From the NCBI GenBank assembly GCA_943330915.2, contig CALQJO020000011.1, forward strand, positions 1 to 56,436: 56,436 nt of DNA. The letters run 5' to 3'. Source of the stretch: Rhodoferax sp. OV413. Its GTDB lineage: Bacteria > Pseudomonadota > Gammaproteobacteria > Pseudomonadales > Pseudohongiellaceae. Position 1 is the first letter of the stretch. Each line of letters starts with the position of its first letter. The notes below the pieces were generated by a model, which was not told where the DNA came from, made no database searches, and was given only the letters and a program-made list of their open reading frames with translations. Of the stretch, positions 45,360-54,415 are shown piece by piece. Made by a program: the position numbers and the translations under genes.

Positions 45360-46427
45360 ATGACAAATCCCATGGCGCCACAGACGACATTACCCGCAAA
45401 AAAAGCTCTGAACTGGGCAGAACTTGGCTTTACCTACCAGCCAACGGAGTACCGGTTCCGTGCTATTCACAAAGATGGCCAATGGTCTGAAGGAGAGCTG
45501 ATCACCTCAGACATGATCAGCGTGCATGAAGGCGCCCCGGCGTTGCATTACGCCCAACAGTGTTTTGAAGGATTAAAAGCCCAGACTGCACCCGATGGCC
45601 GCGTGCTGCTGTTCCGGCCGCAATTGAATGCTGAGCGTATGCGACAGGCCGCCGGCCGTTTGCTGATGCCGATTGTGCCAGAAGAGTTGTTCATCCGCGG
45701 TATAGAACAAGCTGTTCGCGCCAACTACGCCTGGATACCACCTCACGGCTCGGGTGCTTCTTTATACATACGCCCCATGCTGATCGGGGTTGGCCAGAAC
45801 CTTGGTTTGAAAACAGCAAAGGAATTTGAGTTCCGTGTGTTTGTGTCTCCGGTCGGGCCTTACTACAAAAGCGCCGGTCTGGCAGTGATTTCTCTGGCGG
45901 TGTCTGATCTGGATCGGGCAGCACCATCGGGAACCGGCAACTTCAAAATCGGCGCTAATTATGCGGGCGGACTTTTGGCTACGCGGCTTGCGCAGGAGTT
46001 GGGTGCCAATGAGGCGCTGTTCCTCGACGCCCGAGAGCATCGGTATATTGATGAAGCCGGGTCTGCCAATATCGTAGTTGCAATGAAGGGCGGGCGCTTT
46101 GTGACGCCTGCGTCCAATGCAGTACTGCCGAGTGTTACCCGTCGCTCCATCATGACGTTGGCGGAACAGGATATGGGCTTGACCATAGAACACAGGGCCA
46201 TTGACCTGCGTGTCGAAATTGGTGAATTTGAAGAAGTCGCGGCCTGTGGCACTGCCGCGGTGATCTCGCCAGTCGGCAGGATTTTTGTAGACGGACAATG
46301 GCACCGTTTTTATGGTAACGGAGAGCTCGCCGGACCTGTCATGCAAAAACTCTATCAGTTACTGGTAGGTATTCAGCGTGGCGAATTGGCTGACAAGTAT
46401 GGCTGGACACACAGCGTAATTCTCTGA
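45360..46427 (+). CDS. ilvE: Branched-chain amino acid aminotransferase
   Basis: 355 residues, class II BCAT length. It transfers amino groups between branched-chain keto acids and glutamate using pyridoxal phosphate. ALHYAQQCFEGLKAQ, LYIRPMLIGVG and the PLP-lysine segment GNFKIGANYAGGLLA are characteristic, followed by FLDAREHRYIDEAGSANIVV and VAACGTAAVISPVG. It could act in leucine synthesis together with the leuCD genes on this window or in degradation. It stands alone between tatD and topA. Confidence 0.96.
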   Translation: MTNPMAPQTTLPAKKALNWAELGFTYQPTEYRFRAIHKDGQWSEGELITSDMISVHEGAPALHYAQQCFEGLKAQTAPDGRVLLFRPQLNAERMRQAAGRLLMPIVPEELFIRGIEQAVRANYAWIPPHGSGASLYIRPMLIGVGQNLGLKTAKEFEFRVFVSPVGPYYKSAGLAVISLAVSDLDRAAPSGTGNFKIGANYAGGLLATRLAQELGANEALFLDAREHRYIDEAGSANIVVAMKGGRFVTPASNAVLPSVTRRSIMTLAEQDMGLTIEHRAIDLRVEIGEFEEVAACGTAAVISPVGRIFVDGQWHRFYGNGELAGPVMQKLYQLLVGIQRGELADKYGWTHSVIL

Positions 46428-46449
46428 TTATGATCCGTTTTCTGGTTCG

Positions 46450-46473
46450 CCAGCCCAATTTTTAAAGGGCTGG
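46450..46473. repeat. Inverted repeat after ilvE
   Basis: CCAGCCC (46450-46456) and GGGCTGG (46467-46473) form a perfect 7-base-pair hairpin with a 10-base AT-rich loop, 23 bases after the ilvE stop. No T-run follows on either strand, so it is not a standard intrinsic terminator; it may still mark the transcript end or protect it. Confidence 0.5.
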
Positions 46474-46523
46474 TGGGCTGAAATATCAAATTTCGCGTAT
46501 ATCCGTGAACGTCCAACTAGAGC

Positions 46524-46552
46524 TTGACCCTCAGTCGGCGAGTCTTTATATA
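46524..46552 (+). promoter_or_regulatory. Probable sigma70 promoter of topA
   Basis: TTGACC (46524-46529, 5 of 6) and TATATA (46547-46552, 4 of 6) are separated by 17 bases. Transcription would start near 46560, about 80 bases before the topA ATG. Confidence 0.55.
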
Positions 46553-46639
46553 TGACGGCTTGATTGGATCATGCCTCTACCATCAGGCCTTGTCGCAGCG
46601 CAGTGCCTTCTGCTTGAATATCAGGAATTGAACAACTGA

Positions 46640-49267
46640 ATGAGTAAAAATCTGGTCATTGTTGAGTCGCCTGCCAAGGCTAAAACGATTAACAAATATC
46701 TTGGAAAAGAGTTTGTGGTCAAGTCCAGCGTAGGTCATATCCGCGATCTTCCTGTGTCTGGCAGCGGCAACGGGCTGGCGACAGATCCCGTCGAGCGTGC
46801 GCGTGAAGCCGCCAAAACCCGCAAACTCAGCCCTGACAAGAAGGCTGAACACAAAGAGAAAAAATCTCGTGAACAATTGATTTCCCGCATGGGCGTTGAC
46901 CCTGAGCATGGTTGGCGTGCGCGTTATGAGATTTTGCCCGGCAAAGAAAAAGTAGTGGCAGAGCTCAAGAGGCTTGCCAAATCGGCAGACACAATCTACC
47001 TCGCTACCGACTTGGACAGAGAGGGAGAGGCCATCGCCTGGCACCTGAAAGAAGCCATAGGGGGTGATGAAAGTCGCTATCGGCGTGTGGTTTTTAACGA
47101 AATCACCAAAAAAGCGATTAAGGAGGCCTTTTCGCGTCCCGGCGAACTGGACATGCGTTATGTGGAAGCACAACAGGCGCGTCGTTTTCTGGATCGGGTC
47201 GTTGGTTTTATGGTATCGCCCCTGTTATGGGCCAAAGTGGCGCGTGGTTTGTCAGCCGGTCGTGTGCAATCGGTCGCCGTGCGCCTCATAGTTGAACGGG
47301 AGCGCGAGATACGAGCGTTTGTCCCGGAAGAGTTCTGGGAGTTGTTCGCTGACACCCGTACCAGCCACAAAGCCGCGCTCAGATTGCAGGTTATAAGGCA
47401 GGCGGGTGAAAATTTTCGCCCCGGCAACGGCAGTGAGACTTCCGCGGCGCAGGCGTTACTGCAACAGGCACAATTTATTGTCAGTGGCCGCGAAGATAAA
47501 CCGACCAGTTCAAAACCAAAGCCGCCACTGATTACTTCAACGCTGCAACAGGCAGCCAGCACACGATTGGGTTTTGGCGTCAAAAAAACCATGACTCTGG
47601 CGCAGCGTTTGTATGAAGCCGGTTACATCACTTATATGCGAACCGACTCAACAAATCTTAGTGCTGATGCAGTGGCCATGTGCCGCAGTTACATTGAAGA
47701 TCAGTTTGGAAAAAAATATCTCCCTGAAGCGCCGATTAAGTACAGCGCCCGTGATGGCGCGCAGGAGGCACACGAGGCGATTCGTCCGACAGACGTGAAC
47801 ACCTTGCCTACCCAGTTGTCTGCAATGGAACGCGATGCCGAGCGTTTGTACGCGCTGATCTGGGCTCACTTTGTGGCATGCCAGATGCCGCCGGCACTGT
47901 ACCTTAGCAGCCAGATAACGGTGATGGCCGGTGAGTTTGAGTTGCGCACCAAAGGACGGATCATGCAATTTGACGGGTATCTGAAAGTACTGCCCAGCAA
48001 AGAGGAAGACGTGGTACTGCCGGATGTCTCTGCAGGTGAAAAGCTCAAACTTGAGCAACTGGAACCCAAACAGCACTTTACAAAACCCTCACCACGATAT
48101 ACCGAAGCGAGCCTGGTCAAGGAGCTGGAAAAGCGCGGCATTGGCCGGCCTTCAACCTATGCGGCTATCATCTCCACCATTCAGGAACGTGGTTATGTGA
48201 AAGTGGAGAGCCGGCGTTTCTACGCACAAAAAATGGGTGATATTGTTGCCGAACGATTGGAAGAAAGTTTCACTGATCTGATGGATTATGACTTTACAGC
48301 GAAGATGGAAAGTTCGCTGGATGAAGTGGCGGCGGGCGTCAAAAACTGGAAACAGGTACTGGATGATTTTTATGCCGGGTTCTCTGAACAGCTAAGCCGG
48401 GCATCTGCTGACGACAATGGCATGCGCGAGAATAATCCTACAGATACAGATGTTCCGTGTCCGCAGTGTGGTCGCCACATGCAAATTCGCACAGCCTCAA
48501 CCGGTGTGTTTTTGGGATGCTCTGGATATGCGCTGCCGCCAAAGGAGCGCTGCAAGAGTACGTTGAATTTGATACCGGGTGAAGAAGCGATTAGCACTGA
48601 CAGTGCTGAAGAAGCAGAGGAAGTTGAGAACCGTCTGCTGCGCGAGCGCAAACGTTGCACAATTTGTAATTCAACAATGGACAGTTACCTGATCGATGGG
48701 CAACGCAAGATTCATGTGTGTGGCAATAACCCCGACTGCAGTGGGTATGAACTGGAAGCGGGTAGTTACAAAATAAAAGGTTATGAAGGTCCGATTGTTG
48801 AGTGCGACAAGTGTGGATCGGACATGCAGCTGAAAACCGGCCGCTTTGGTAAATACTTTGGCTGCACAGCGGAGGGCTGTGGCAATACTCGCAAACTACT
48901 GCGCAGCGGCGAGGCTGCGCCACCCAAGATTGACCCGGTGGTAATGTCTGAGTTGCGTTGCGAGAAGGTCGATGATCATTACGTACTGCGGGACGGTGCC
49001 GCCGGTCTTTTTCTGGCCGCCAGCAAGTTTCCCAAAAATCGTGAGACACGTGCGCCCTTGCTCAAAGAGTTGATTCCGCACAAGGATCAAATTGATCCCA
49101 AGTATCATTATTTGATGGGCGGTCCTGTAAAGGACAAAGAAGGTAACCCGTCGGTGGTGCGCTTCAGCCGTAAGTCGCAGGAGCATTATCTGTTGACTGA
49201 GGTTGATAAAAAGCCCACTGGCTGGAAGTCGGTTTATCGAAATGAGAAGTGGGTTGTGGAGAGCTGA
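46640..49267 (+). CDS. topA: DNA topoisomerase I
   Basis: 875 residues. It relaxes negative supercoils through a transient 5'-phosphotyrosine. The Toprim start [20 protein letters not shown] and [13 protein letters not shown] are present, and the active tyrosine is about Y332 in [14 protein letters not shown]. The C-terminus has three cysteine-type zinc ribbons (CPQCGRHM ... GCSGY ... [10 protein letters not shown] ... [15 protein letters not shown] ... GCTAEGC), followed by a further region. Length is normal for the gammaproteobacterial enzyme. It converges on lexA. Confidence 0.98.
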   Translation: MSKNLVIVESPAKAKTINKYLGKEFVVKSSVGHIRDLPVSGSGNGLATDPVERAREAAKTRKLSPDKKAEHKEKKSREQLISRMGVDPEHGWRARYEILPGKEKVVAELKRLAKSADTIYLATDLDREGEAIAWHLKEAIGGDESRYRRVVFNEITKKAIKEAFSRPGELDMRYVEAQQARRFLDRVVGFMVSPLLWAKVARGLSAGRVQSVAVRLIVEREREIRAFVPEEFWELFADTRTSHKAALRLQVIRQAGENFRPGNGSETSAAQALLQQAQFIVSGREDKPTSSKPKPPLITSTLQQAASTRLGFGVKKTMTLAQRLYEAGYITYMRTDSTNLSADAVAMCRSYIEDQFGKKYLPEAPIKYSARDGAQEAHEAIRPTDVNTLPTQLSAMERDAERLYALIWAHFVACQMPPALYLSSQITVMAGEFELRTKGRIMQFDGYLKVLPSKEEDVVLPDVSAGEKLKLEQLEPKQHFTKPSPRYTEASLVKELEKRGIGRPSTYAAIISTIQERGYVKVESRRFYAQKMGDIVAERLEESFTDLMDYDFTAKMESSLDEVAAGVKNWKQVLDDFYAGFSEQLSRASADDNGMRENNPTDTDVPCPQCGRHMQIRTASTGVFLGCSGYALPPKERCKSTLNLIPGEEAISTDSAEEAEEVENRLLRERKRCTICNSTMDSYLIDGQRKIHVCGNNPDCSGYELEAGSYKIKGYEGPIVECDKCGSDMQLKTGRFGKYFGCTAEGCGNTRKLLRSGEAAPPKIDPVVMSELRCEKVDDHYVLRDGAAGLFLAASKFPKNRETRAPLLKELIPHKDQIDPKYHYLMGGPVKDKEGNPSVVRFSRKSQEHYLLTEVDKKPTGWKSVYRNEKWVVES

Positions 49268-49284
49268 TTCATTCAGGGGTAGTT

Positions 49285-49330
49285 GCATCGGGCTGGCAGT
49301 GCGTTTGTAACTGGAGTGCCCGCCCGATGC
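49285..49330. repeat. Long inverted repeat between topA and lexA
   Basis: GCATCGGGC (49285-49293) pairs perfectly with GCCCGATGC (49322-49330); one mismatch further in, GGCA (49295-49298) pairs with TGCC (49317-49320), giving about 13 pairs around an 18-base loop. It lies in the 140-base convergent gap. There is no T-run on either side, so it is a strong hairpin but not a standard intrinsic terminator. Confidence 0.7.
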
Positions 49331-49407
49331 TCACTCTGGCCAGATGGCAGTGGAAGCGTCCTTCTTTAAATGCTGATGCATAAAAACGTCATCGAGATTG
49401 GTAGCGT

Positions 49408-50055
49408 TTACGCGTGCCGTCTTATAACGCCCACGCTGATCCCCTCTATAACAAATGCCTGCCGGCGAAGATCAACAACAATGGGCTCATAGTCTTCGTT
49501 TTCCGGTAACAGATGCAGAACGTTGCGGTCTGCAGTGTGTTCAAGGCGTTTGACGGTGACGTCCTCGTCAAGCCTGGCCACGATAATGTCACCATGTCTG
49601 GCCTGGCTGGTTTTATGAACTGCCAGCAGGTCACCTTCAAAAATACCTGCGTTAATCATGCTAGTGCCTTTTACAGTCAGCAGATAGTCCGCTTTAGGGT
49701 AGAACAGCTCAGCCGGGATACTGACGTACTCATCGATGCATTCCTGAGCCAGAATTGGACTTCCCGCAGCAACCTGGCCGACCACGGGTAAACCACGAGG
49801 CCAGTTGTTGGCAGCTTCCTGCTCATGAGCCGGGGTTGCAAAACTGTCAGTGATGCGGATGCCGCGTGATGCGCCGGGGATCATTTCAATGGCTTTTTTG
49901 CGGGCAAGTGCTTTGAGATGCTCCTCTGCGGCATTTGGCGACTTGAAGCCCATTTCCTGTGCAATTTCAGAGCGAGTCGGTGGGTAGCCGGTTTCCTGCT
50001 GATAACGACGGATATACTCCAGTATTTCGGTTTGTCTGGGCGTCAGCGTTTGCAT
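49408..50055 (-). CDS. lexA: LexA repressor
   Basis: 215 residues from ATG 50055 ([15 protein letters not shown]), preceded by GGAGAG; the open frame extends further upstream across the SOS box and is rejected. The winged-helix DNA-binding part includes [31 protein letters not shown]. The self-cleavage bond is A97-G98 in VAAGSP, with the catalytic serine S132 (GTSM) and lysine K169 (VTVKRLE). It represses SOS genes until RecA filaments trigger cleavage. The operator at 50083-50098 shows that it controls its own expression. Confidence 0.98.
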   Translation of the reverse strand: MQTLTPRQTEILEYIRRYQQETGYPPTRSEIAQEMGFKSPNAAEEHLKALARKKAIEMIPGASRGIRITDSFATPAHEQEAANNWPRGLPVVGQVAAGSPILAQECIDEYVSIPAELFYPKADYLLTVKGTSMINAGIFEGDLLAVHKTSQARHGDIIVARLDEDVTVKRLEHTADRNVLHLLPENEDYEPIVVDLRRQAFVIEGISVGVIRRHA

Positions 50056-50082
50056 GGTCTCTCCGTCCTGAAGGTTGTAAGA

Positions 50083-50098
50083 CTGTAAGTATATACAG
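50083..50098 (-). promoter_or_regulatory. LexA (SOS) box of lexA
   Basis: CTGTAAGTATATACAG fits CTGT-N8-ACAG exactly. It lies 28 bases upstream of the lexA ATG and covers the likely -10 of the lexA promoter, as expected for autorepression. Confidence 0.92.
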
Positions 50099-50115
50099 TT
50101 ATTGTTGCCTTGCAA
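50088..50115 (-). promoter_or_regulatory. lexA promoter overlapping the SOS box
   Basis: Read on the minus strand, TTGCAA (50115-50110, 4 of 6) and TATACT (50093-50088, 5 of 6) are separated by 16 bases. The -10 lies wholly inside the LexA box. Confidence 0.6.
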
Positions 50116-50205
50116 GGCAGGGTTTCTGCCCGCCAGCTTAATCGGTCATAATGAGCGCCTGCTCACTGTCTGGACGGTGATGATCTGCCAAAGAGGGAAT
50201 ACCCA

Positions 50206-51279
50206 TTGAGTACTACAGTCACAACACCTACGCCCGGTGTACTGATGCTGGATATACACGGCAAAACACTGACCTCTGAGGATAAGGACCTGCTCCAGCA
50301 AACTCACGTGGGCGGTGTCATTCTGTTTTCGCGCAATATCAATGAGCCGGAACAAGTGCTGGAACTGACGTCAGCGATCCGTGCGCAGCGTCCCGAGATA
50401 CTGCTGGCTGTGGATCAGGAAGGCGGCCGGGTGCAGCGCCTGCGTGAAGGCTTCACGCGCTTGCCACCCATGCTGATGTTAGGGCATCAGTGGCGCAAAC
50501 AGCCCGAGCACACTGTGCGACTGGCGCATGACTGCGGTTGGTTAATGGCCTCTGAGGTACTGGCCGCAGGTTTTGATTTCAGTTTTGCCCCGGTCCTGGA
50601 TTTGTACACCGGGCTCAGTGAAGTGATCGGCAACCGTGCGTTTTCCGACGACAAAGAGGTATTGATCTGCCTGGCTTCGGCGTTTATGAATGGCATGCAC
50701 GAGGCAGGCATGGCGACGACCGGCAAACACTTTCCCGGTCATGGCAGTGTCGAGGCCGATTCTCACCTGGCGCTGCCAGTTGATAATCGGTCGATGCAAC
50801 AAATCCGCGACGAGGACCTACTGCCGTTTACGCGCTGCCTGCCGTTGTTGGATGCGGTGATGCCTGCACACGTTATTTATTCGCAGGCAGATGTGCATTG
50901 TGCGGGATTTTCGCACTTCTGGTTGCAAACGCTGCTGAGACTAGAGCTTGGGTTCAAGGGTGTTATTTTCAGTGATGATTTGGTCATGGAGGCAGCATCG
51001 TCGGCCGGTAACATGACGCAACGCGTTGAAAAGGCGTTGCAGGCTGGATGTGACATGCTGCTGGTGTGCAACAACAGGGACGCTGCACACGAAGCACTTG
51101 CCTCATTGCAGGTATTGGCTGCTGATCCTGAACTTGCAAAGCAGATTCAGCAAAGTTCGCTGAGGCTTGCTGACATGCGCCGCCGACAGTCGCCGCAGTG
51201 GGGTCAGTTACAGCAGTCTTCGCGCTGGCGCAGTGTTCATCACGATCTTGTGCAGTTGATGGCACATCACACGCTCTGA
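50206..51279 (+). CDS. nagZ: Beta-N-acetylhexosaminidase NagZ
   Basis: 357 residues from TTG 50206, with AGAGGG 8 bases upstream. A cytoplasmic glycoside hydrolase family 3 enzyme that removes N-acetylglucosamine from anhydro-muropeptides in cell-wall recycling and so influences ampC-type regulation. Diagnostic segments are VGGVILFSRNI, LLAVDQEGGRVQRLREGFTRLPP, FAPVLDL and the catalytic loop GKHFPGHGSVEADSHLALP with the histidine and aspartate of family 3, then FSDDLVMEAA. Length is normal. Confidence 0.96.
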   Translation: MSTTVTTPTPGVLMLDIHGKTLTSEDKDLLQQTHVGGVILFSRNINEPEQVLELTSAIRAQRPEILLAVDQEGGRVQRLREGFTRLPPMLMLGHQWRKQPEHTVRLAHDCGWLMASEVLAAGFDFSFAPVLDLYTGLSEVIGNRAFSDDKEVLICLASAFMNGMHEAGMATTGKHFPGHGSVEADSHLALPVDNRSMQQIRDEDLLPFTRCLPLLDAVMPAHVIYSQADVHCAGFSHFWLQTLLRLELGFKGVIFSDDLVMEAASSAGNMTQRVEKALQAGCDMLLVCNNRDAAHEALASLQVLAADPELAKQIQQSSLRLADMRRRQSPQWGQLQQSSRWRSVHHDLVQLMAHHTL

Positions 51280-51293
51280 AAAATATCATTAAG

Positions 51294-51337
51294 GTTGAAA
51301 AAATCTTTCAAGCTGAAAAAAGCATGCAAGCTGACAT
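51294..51337. repeat. Imperfect direct repeats between nagZ and the phosphoribosyltransferase gene
   Basis: CAAGCTGA occurs at 51308-51315 and 51326-51333, and a related GTTGAAAA lies at 51294, giving three imperfect units spaced 17-18 bases in an A-rich leader. It may be only chance in AT-rich DNA. Confidence 0.35.
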
Positions 51338-51367
51338 CATGACTGGAAATATAAGGATTATTGGATC

Positions 51368-51919
51368 ATGGACCCTCTGAAACTGGCCGCTGTGTTGAGT
51401 AATGCCCAATGCCTGTTCAGCGAAGCGGATATCGCTCGCGCACTTGACGTTATCGCTGAGCAGATCAGTTCTCAACTGTCTGACAGCAATCCGGTATTGT
51501 TGTGTGTAATGAATGGCGGTGTGATTTTTACCGGCCAACTGGCAACACGTCTGCAATTCCCGCTGCAGATGGATTACGTGCATGCCACACGTTATCGCGA
51601 ACAGCTCCGTGGAGCTGATCTTCACTGGCGTGTGACACCTGCTACCGCTTTGAAAGATCGCACTGTGTTGATACTTGATGACATTTTTGATGTTGGCGAA
51701 ACACTCAGTGCCATTAAATCTTGGTGCGAAAATGCAGGAGCTACCAAGGTGTATACCGCTGTGCTCATCGACAAACAACACAATCGAAAAACAGCGGAGC
51801 TAAAGCAGGCCGATTTCACGGCGCTCTACGCAGATGACTTTTATCTATTTGGTTACGGCATGGATTACAAGGGTTACTGGCGCAATGCGCCGGGCATCTA
51901 CGCGGCGCAGCCAGAATGA
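51368..51919 (+). CDS. hpt: Hypoxanthine(-guanine) phosphoribosyltransferase
   Basis: 183 residues. It salvages hypoxanthine or guanine with PRPP. The PRPP loop is VLILDDIFDVGETLSAIKSW, the flexible-loop start is VCVMNGGVIFTGQLATRL, and the purine-binding end is YGMDYKGYWRNAPGIYA. This variant belongs to the group found next to nagZ in Pseudomonas and relatives; exact base preference cannot be read. The stop overlaps the DUF1285 start by 4 bases. Confidence 0.88.
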   Translation: MDPLKLAAVLSNAQCLFSEADIARALDVIAEQISSQLSDSNPVLLCVMNGGVIFTGQLATRLQFPLQMDYVHATRYREQLRGADLHWRVTPATALKDRTVLILDDIFDVGETLSAIKSWCENAGATKVYTAVLIDKQHNRKTAELKQADFTALYADDFYLFGYGMDYKGYWRNAPGIYAAQPE

Positions 51920-52509
51920 GCGGCACGGAGCAACTATTGCGCAGCATCAGCACTCAGCAGGGGCCGGCCCCCGTGCATCTGTGGAACCCGCCGTATTGTG
52001 GCGAAATCGATATCAGAATTGCGGCAGACGGCCGTTGGTATCATGACGGTTCACTCATCAATCGTCCGCGTATGGTGCAGTTGTTTTCGTCAATATTGCG
52101 ACGCGATGATGACGGATTTTTTTACCTGGTGACTCCGGTTGAGCGAGTGCGCATCAGGGTCGACGATTGTCCATTTGTTGCGCAGCTGCTGGATGTAGAA
52201 GGAGAGGGAGCGTCACAACAGCTGCGCTTCACGCTGAACACTGGCGAGCATGTTGTCGCGGGCGCGCAAAACTGTCTTGAATTTGATGATGATGAGCAAG
52301 GTGCTCCCCATCCCAGGCTGCATGTCAGGCATGGACTTTATGCATTGATCAGCCGTTCGGTTTTTTATCAGCTGGTTGATCTGGCGCAACTGAAACCATT
52401 GTCTGATGATGATAAAAAAAATAATAAAAACAAGGAAAAAAATCACAAACTAGTGCTTTATAGTTCAGGTGCGGAATTTATTTTTGGCTCGGTTCAGGAT
52501 GATTTCTGA
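51916..52509 (+). CDS. DUF1285 family protein
   Basis: 197 residues starting in an ATGA overlap with the phosphoribosyltransferase gene. VHLWNPPYCGEIDIRIAADGRWYHDGSLINRPRMVQLFSSILRRDDDGFFYLVTPVERVRIRVDD is the DUF1285 signature. No signal or membrane segment is seen; the function is unknown. Near residues 164-179 it carries a Lys/Asn/Asp-rich insert (DDDKKNNKNKEKNHK) coded by A-rich DNA with runs of eight and seven A, unlike the rest of the gene. Confidence 0.87.
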   Translation: MSGTEQLLRSISTQQGPAPVHLWNPPYCGEIDIRIAADGRWYHDGSLINRPRMVQLFSSILRRDDDGFFYLVTPVERVRIRVDDCPFVAQLLDVEGEGASQQLRFTLNTGEHVVAGAQNCLEFDDDEQGAPHPRLHVRHGLYALISRSVFYQLVDLAQLKPLSDDDKKNNKNKEKNHKLVLYSSGAEFIFGSVQDDF

Positions 52510-52521
52510 CCAGCCTTTTGA

Positions 52522-52550
52522 TTGACGACTGTGGATAAACGCGGCATCAT
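52522..52550 (+). promoter_or_regulatory. Possible sigma70 promoter of etfBA
   Basis: TTGACG (52522-52527, 5 of 6) and CATCAT (52545-52550, 4 of 6) with a 17-base spacer, about 70 bases before the etfB ATG. Confidence 0.4.
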
Positions 52551-52623
52551 TGATAGTCTTTTTTATGTGCCTCGCTGTGTAGACAATCAGTGGTGTTTTG
52601 TAATAAGTGACATTGGAGAATCC

Positions 52624-53373
52624 ATGAAGATTCTGGTAGCGATAAAACGTGTAGTGGATGCAAACGTAAAAGTTCGAGTGAAAGCTGACCACAGCGGTGT
52701 TGATTTGACCAACGCAAAGATGGCGGTTAATCCGTTCTGTGAAATAGCCATCGAAGAGGCAATCCGGCTCAAAGAAAAAGGTCTTGCCGAAGAAATCATT
52801 GCGGTCTCCATTGGTGAGAAAGCTTGTCAGGAACAGATTCGCACGGCACTGGCGCTGGGTGCTGATCGTGGTATTCATGTTGAAGCGGCTGCTGATCTGC
52901 AGCCGCTACCAGTTGCACGTCTGCTGCATAAATTGGTCGAGAGAGAAGGTGCCGCACTGGTGATTCTGGGCAAACAATCCATCGATTCCGATAATAACCA
53001 AGTGGGTCAGATGTTGGCCGCGTTGGCCGGCATGCCGCAAGGTACATTTGCATGCAAAGTGGACATTGCTGACGGCCGTGCGCTGGTGACTCGCGAAGTT
53101 GACGGTGGTGAGCAAACCGTATCATTGAAGTTGCCCGCTGTGATCACCACCGATCTGCGACTTAATGAGCCTCGTTACGCATCACTGCCAAACATCATGA
53201 AGGCCAAGAAGAAGCAGCTGGATACACTGACCCCGGCTGATCTGGGTGTGGATATCAGTTCGGGCCTGAAAGTCATTGCTGTTGAGCCGCCGCCCAGCCG
53301 ATCGGCGGGCATCAAAGTGGCCAGTGTTGATGAGTTGATCAGTAAATTAAAATCTGAAGCCAAAGTCATCTAA
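52624..53373 (+). CDS. etfB: Electron transfer flavoprotein subunit beta
   Basis: 249 residues from ATG 52624 ([12 protein letters not shown]); the longer frame from 52522 is a poor start. With EtfA it collects electrons from acyl-CoA and related dehydrogenases and delivers them to ETF:quinone oxidoreductase. [60 protein letters not shown] and [28 protein letters not shown] (AMP-binding and docking regions) are typical. etfA follows after 12 bases. Confidence 0.97.
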   Translation: MKILVAIKRVVDANVKVRVKADHSGVDLTNAKMAVNPFCEIAIEEAIRLKEKGLAEEIIAVSIGEKACQEQIRTALALGADRGIHVEAAADLQPLPVARLLHKLVEREGAALVILGKQSIDSDNNQVGQMLAALAGMPQGTFACKVDIADGRALVTREVDGGEQTVSLKLPAVITTDLRLNEPRYASLPNIMKAKKKQLDTLTPADLGVDISSGLKVIAVEPPPSRSAGIKVASVDELISKLKSEAKVI

Positions 53374-53385
53374 GGGGTAGCAAAC

Positions 53386-54315
53386 ATGAGTATTTTGGTT
53401 ATTGCAGAACATGACAATGCCGCCCTGCGGCCGGCTACTTTGAATGCGGTCACTGCTGCCAAAGCTATTGGTGGAGATATTGTTGTACTGGTCGCTGGCG
53501 CCAGCTGCGCGGCAGTGGCTACTGCAGCTGCCTCAGTCAGTGGAGTCAGCAAAGTATTGCTGGCTGACAACGCTGTGTATGGTAATCAGTTGCCTGAAAA
53601 TATTTCCGCGCTCATTGCAGAGATTGCGGCAGCTTATTCTCATGTGTTGGCGCCAGCCACCACGACCGGCAAGAATTTTATGCCGCGTGTTGCTGCTTTG
53701 TTGGGCGTTGCGCAGATATCCGACATCATTGCTGTCAAAAGCGCTGACACGTTTGTGCGACCGATTTATGCAGGTAACGCACTGGCCACTGTGCAATCCA
53801 GCGATACCGTCAAAGTGGTAACCGTGCGCACAACCGGTTTTGAAGAAGCCGCTAAAGAAGGTGGATCAGCTGCGGTCGAAACACTCGCAGTGGTGAAGAG
53901 TCAGGATATTGCCGAATTTGTGAGTCAGCAGTTGACTGTGTCAGAGCGTCCAGAGCTTACTGGCGCGTCGATTGTCATTTCCGGTGGCCGCGGTATGCAG
54001 AACGGTGACAACTTTGTGCTGCTGGAAAAGGTTGCCGACAAACTCGGCGCCGCCATTGGCGCTTCGCGTGCAGCTGTAGATGCTGGTTTTGTGCCTAATG
54101 ACATGCAGGTTGGTCAGACTGGTAAGATTGTCGCGCCGGATTTGTATATCGCCGTTGGCATTTCAGGTGCGATACAGCATCTGGCCGGCATGAAAGACAG
54201 CAAAGTCATTGTGGCGATAAACAAAGATGAAGAGGCTCCGATATTCCAGGTAGCTGATTACGGTCTGGTTGCCGATCTGTTTCAGGCAGTCCCGGAGTTG
54301 GCGGACAAACTCTGA
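53386..54315 (+). CDS. etfA: Electron transfer flavoprotein subunit alpha
   Basis: 309 residues. It binds FAD in its C-terminal half: [60 protein letters not shown] and [26 protein letters not shown] are the conserved FAD-site segments. Length is normal. No dehydrogenase or ETF:quinone oxidoreductase gene lies in the window. A clear terminator follows. Confidence 0.97.
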   Translation: MSILVIAEHDNAALRPATLNAVTAAKAIGGDIVVLVAGASCAAVATAAASVSGVSKVLLADNAVYGNQLPENISALIAEIAAAYSHVLAPATTTGKNFMPRVAALLGVAQISDIIAVKSADTFVRPIYAGNALATVQSSDTVKVVTVRTTGFEEAAKEGGSAAVETLAVVKSQDIAEFVSQQLTVSERPELTGASIVISGGRGMQNGDNFVLLEKVADKLGAAIGASRAAVDAGFVPNDMQVGQTGKIVAPDLYIAVGISGAIQHLAGMKDSKVIVAINKDEEAPIFQVADYGLVADLFQAVPELADKL

Positions 54316-54373
54316 TAACAAGTCACAGGTGTGCCGGCTGACGATAGCCAGTCGTGCTCTTAATCGCAGGCAT

Positions 54374-54402
54374 AAAAAACCCGGCTAGAAGCCGGGTTTT
54401 TT
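54374..54402. terminator. Bidirectional rho-independent terminator between etfA and rne
   Basis: A run of six A, then CCCGGC (54380-54385), loop TAGAA, GCCGGG (54391-54396) and six T. The structure is symmetric, so it can end both the plus-strand etfBA transcript and the minus-strand rne transcript, whose stop is only 14 bases away. Confidence 0.95.
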
Positions 54403-54415
54403 ATGTCACCAGGAA

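Noticed and set aside
45762-46346. 194-codon minus-strand frame inside ilvE
   Set aside because: Antisense shadow of a gene with all conserved motifs intact.
46583-47173. 196-codon minus-strand frame across the topA start
   Set aside because: Covers the topA promoter region and conserved Toprim region; no ribosome site or family likeness.
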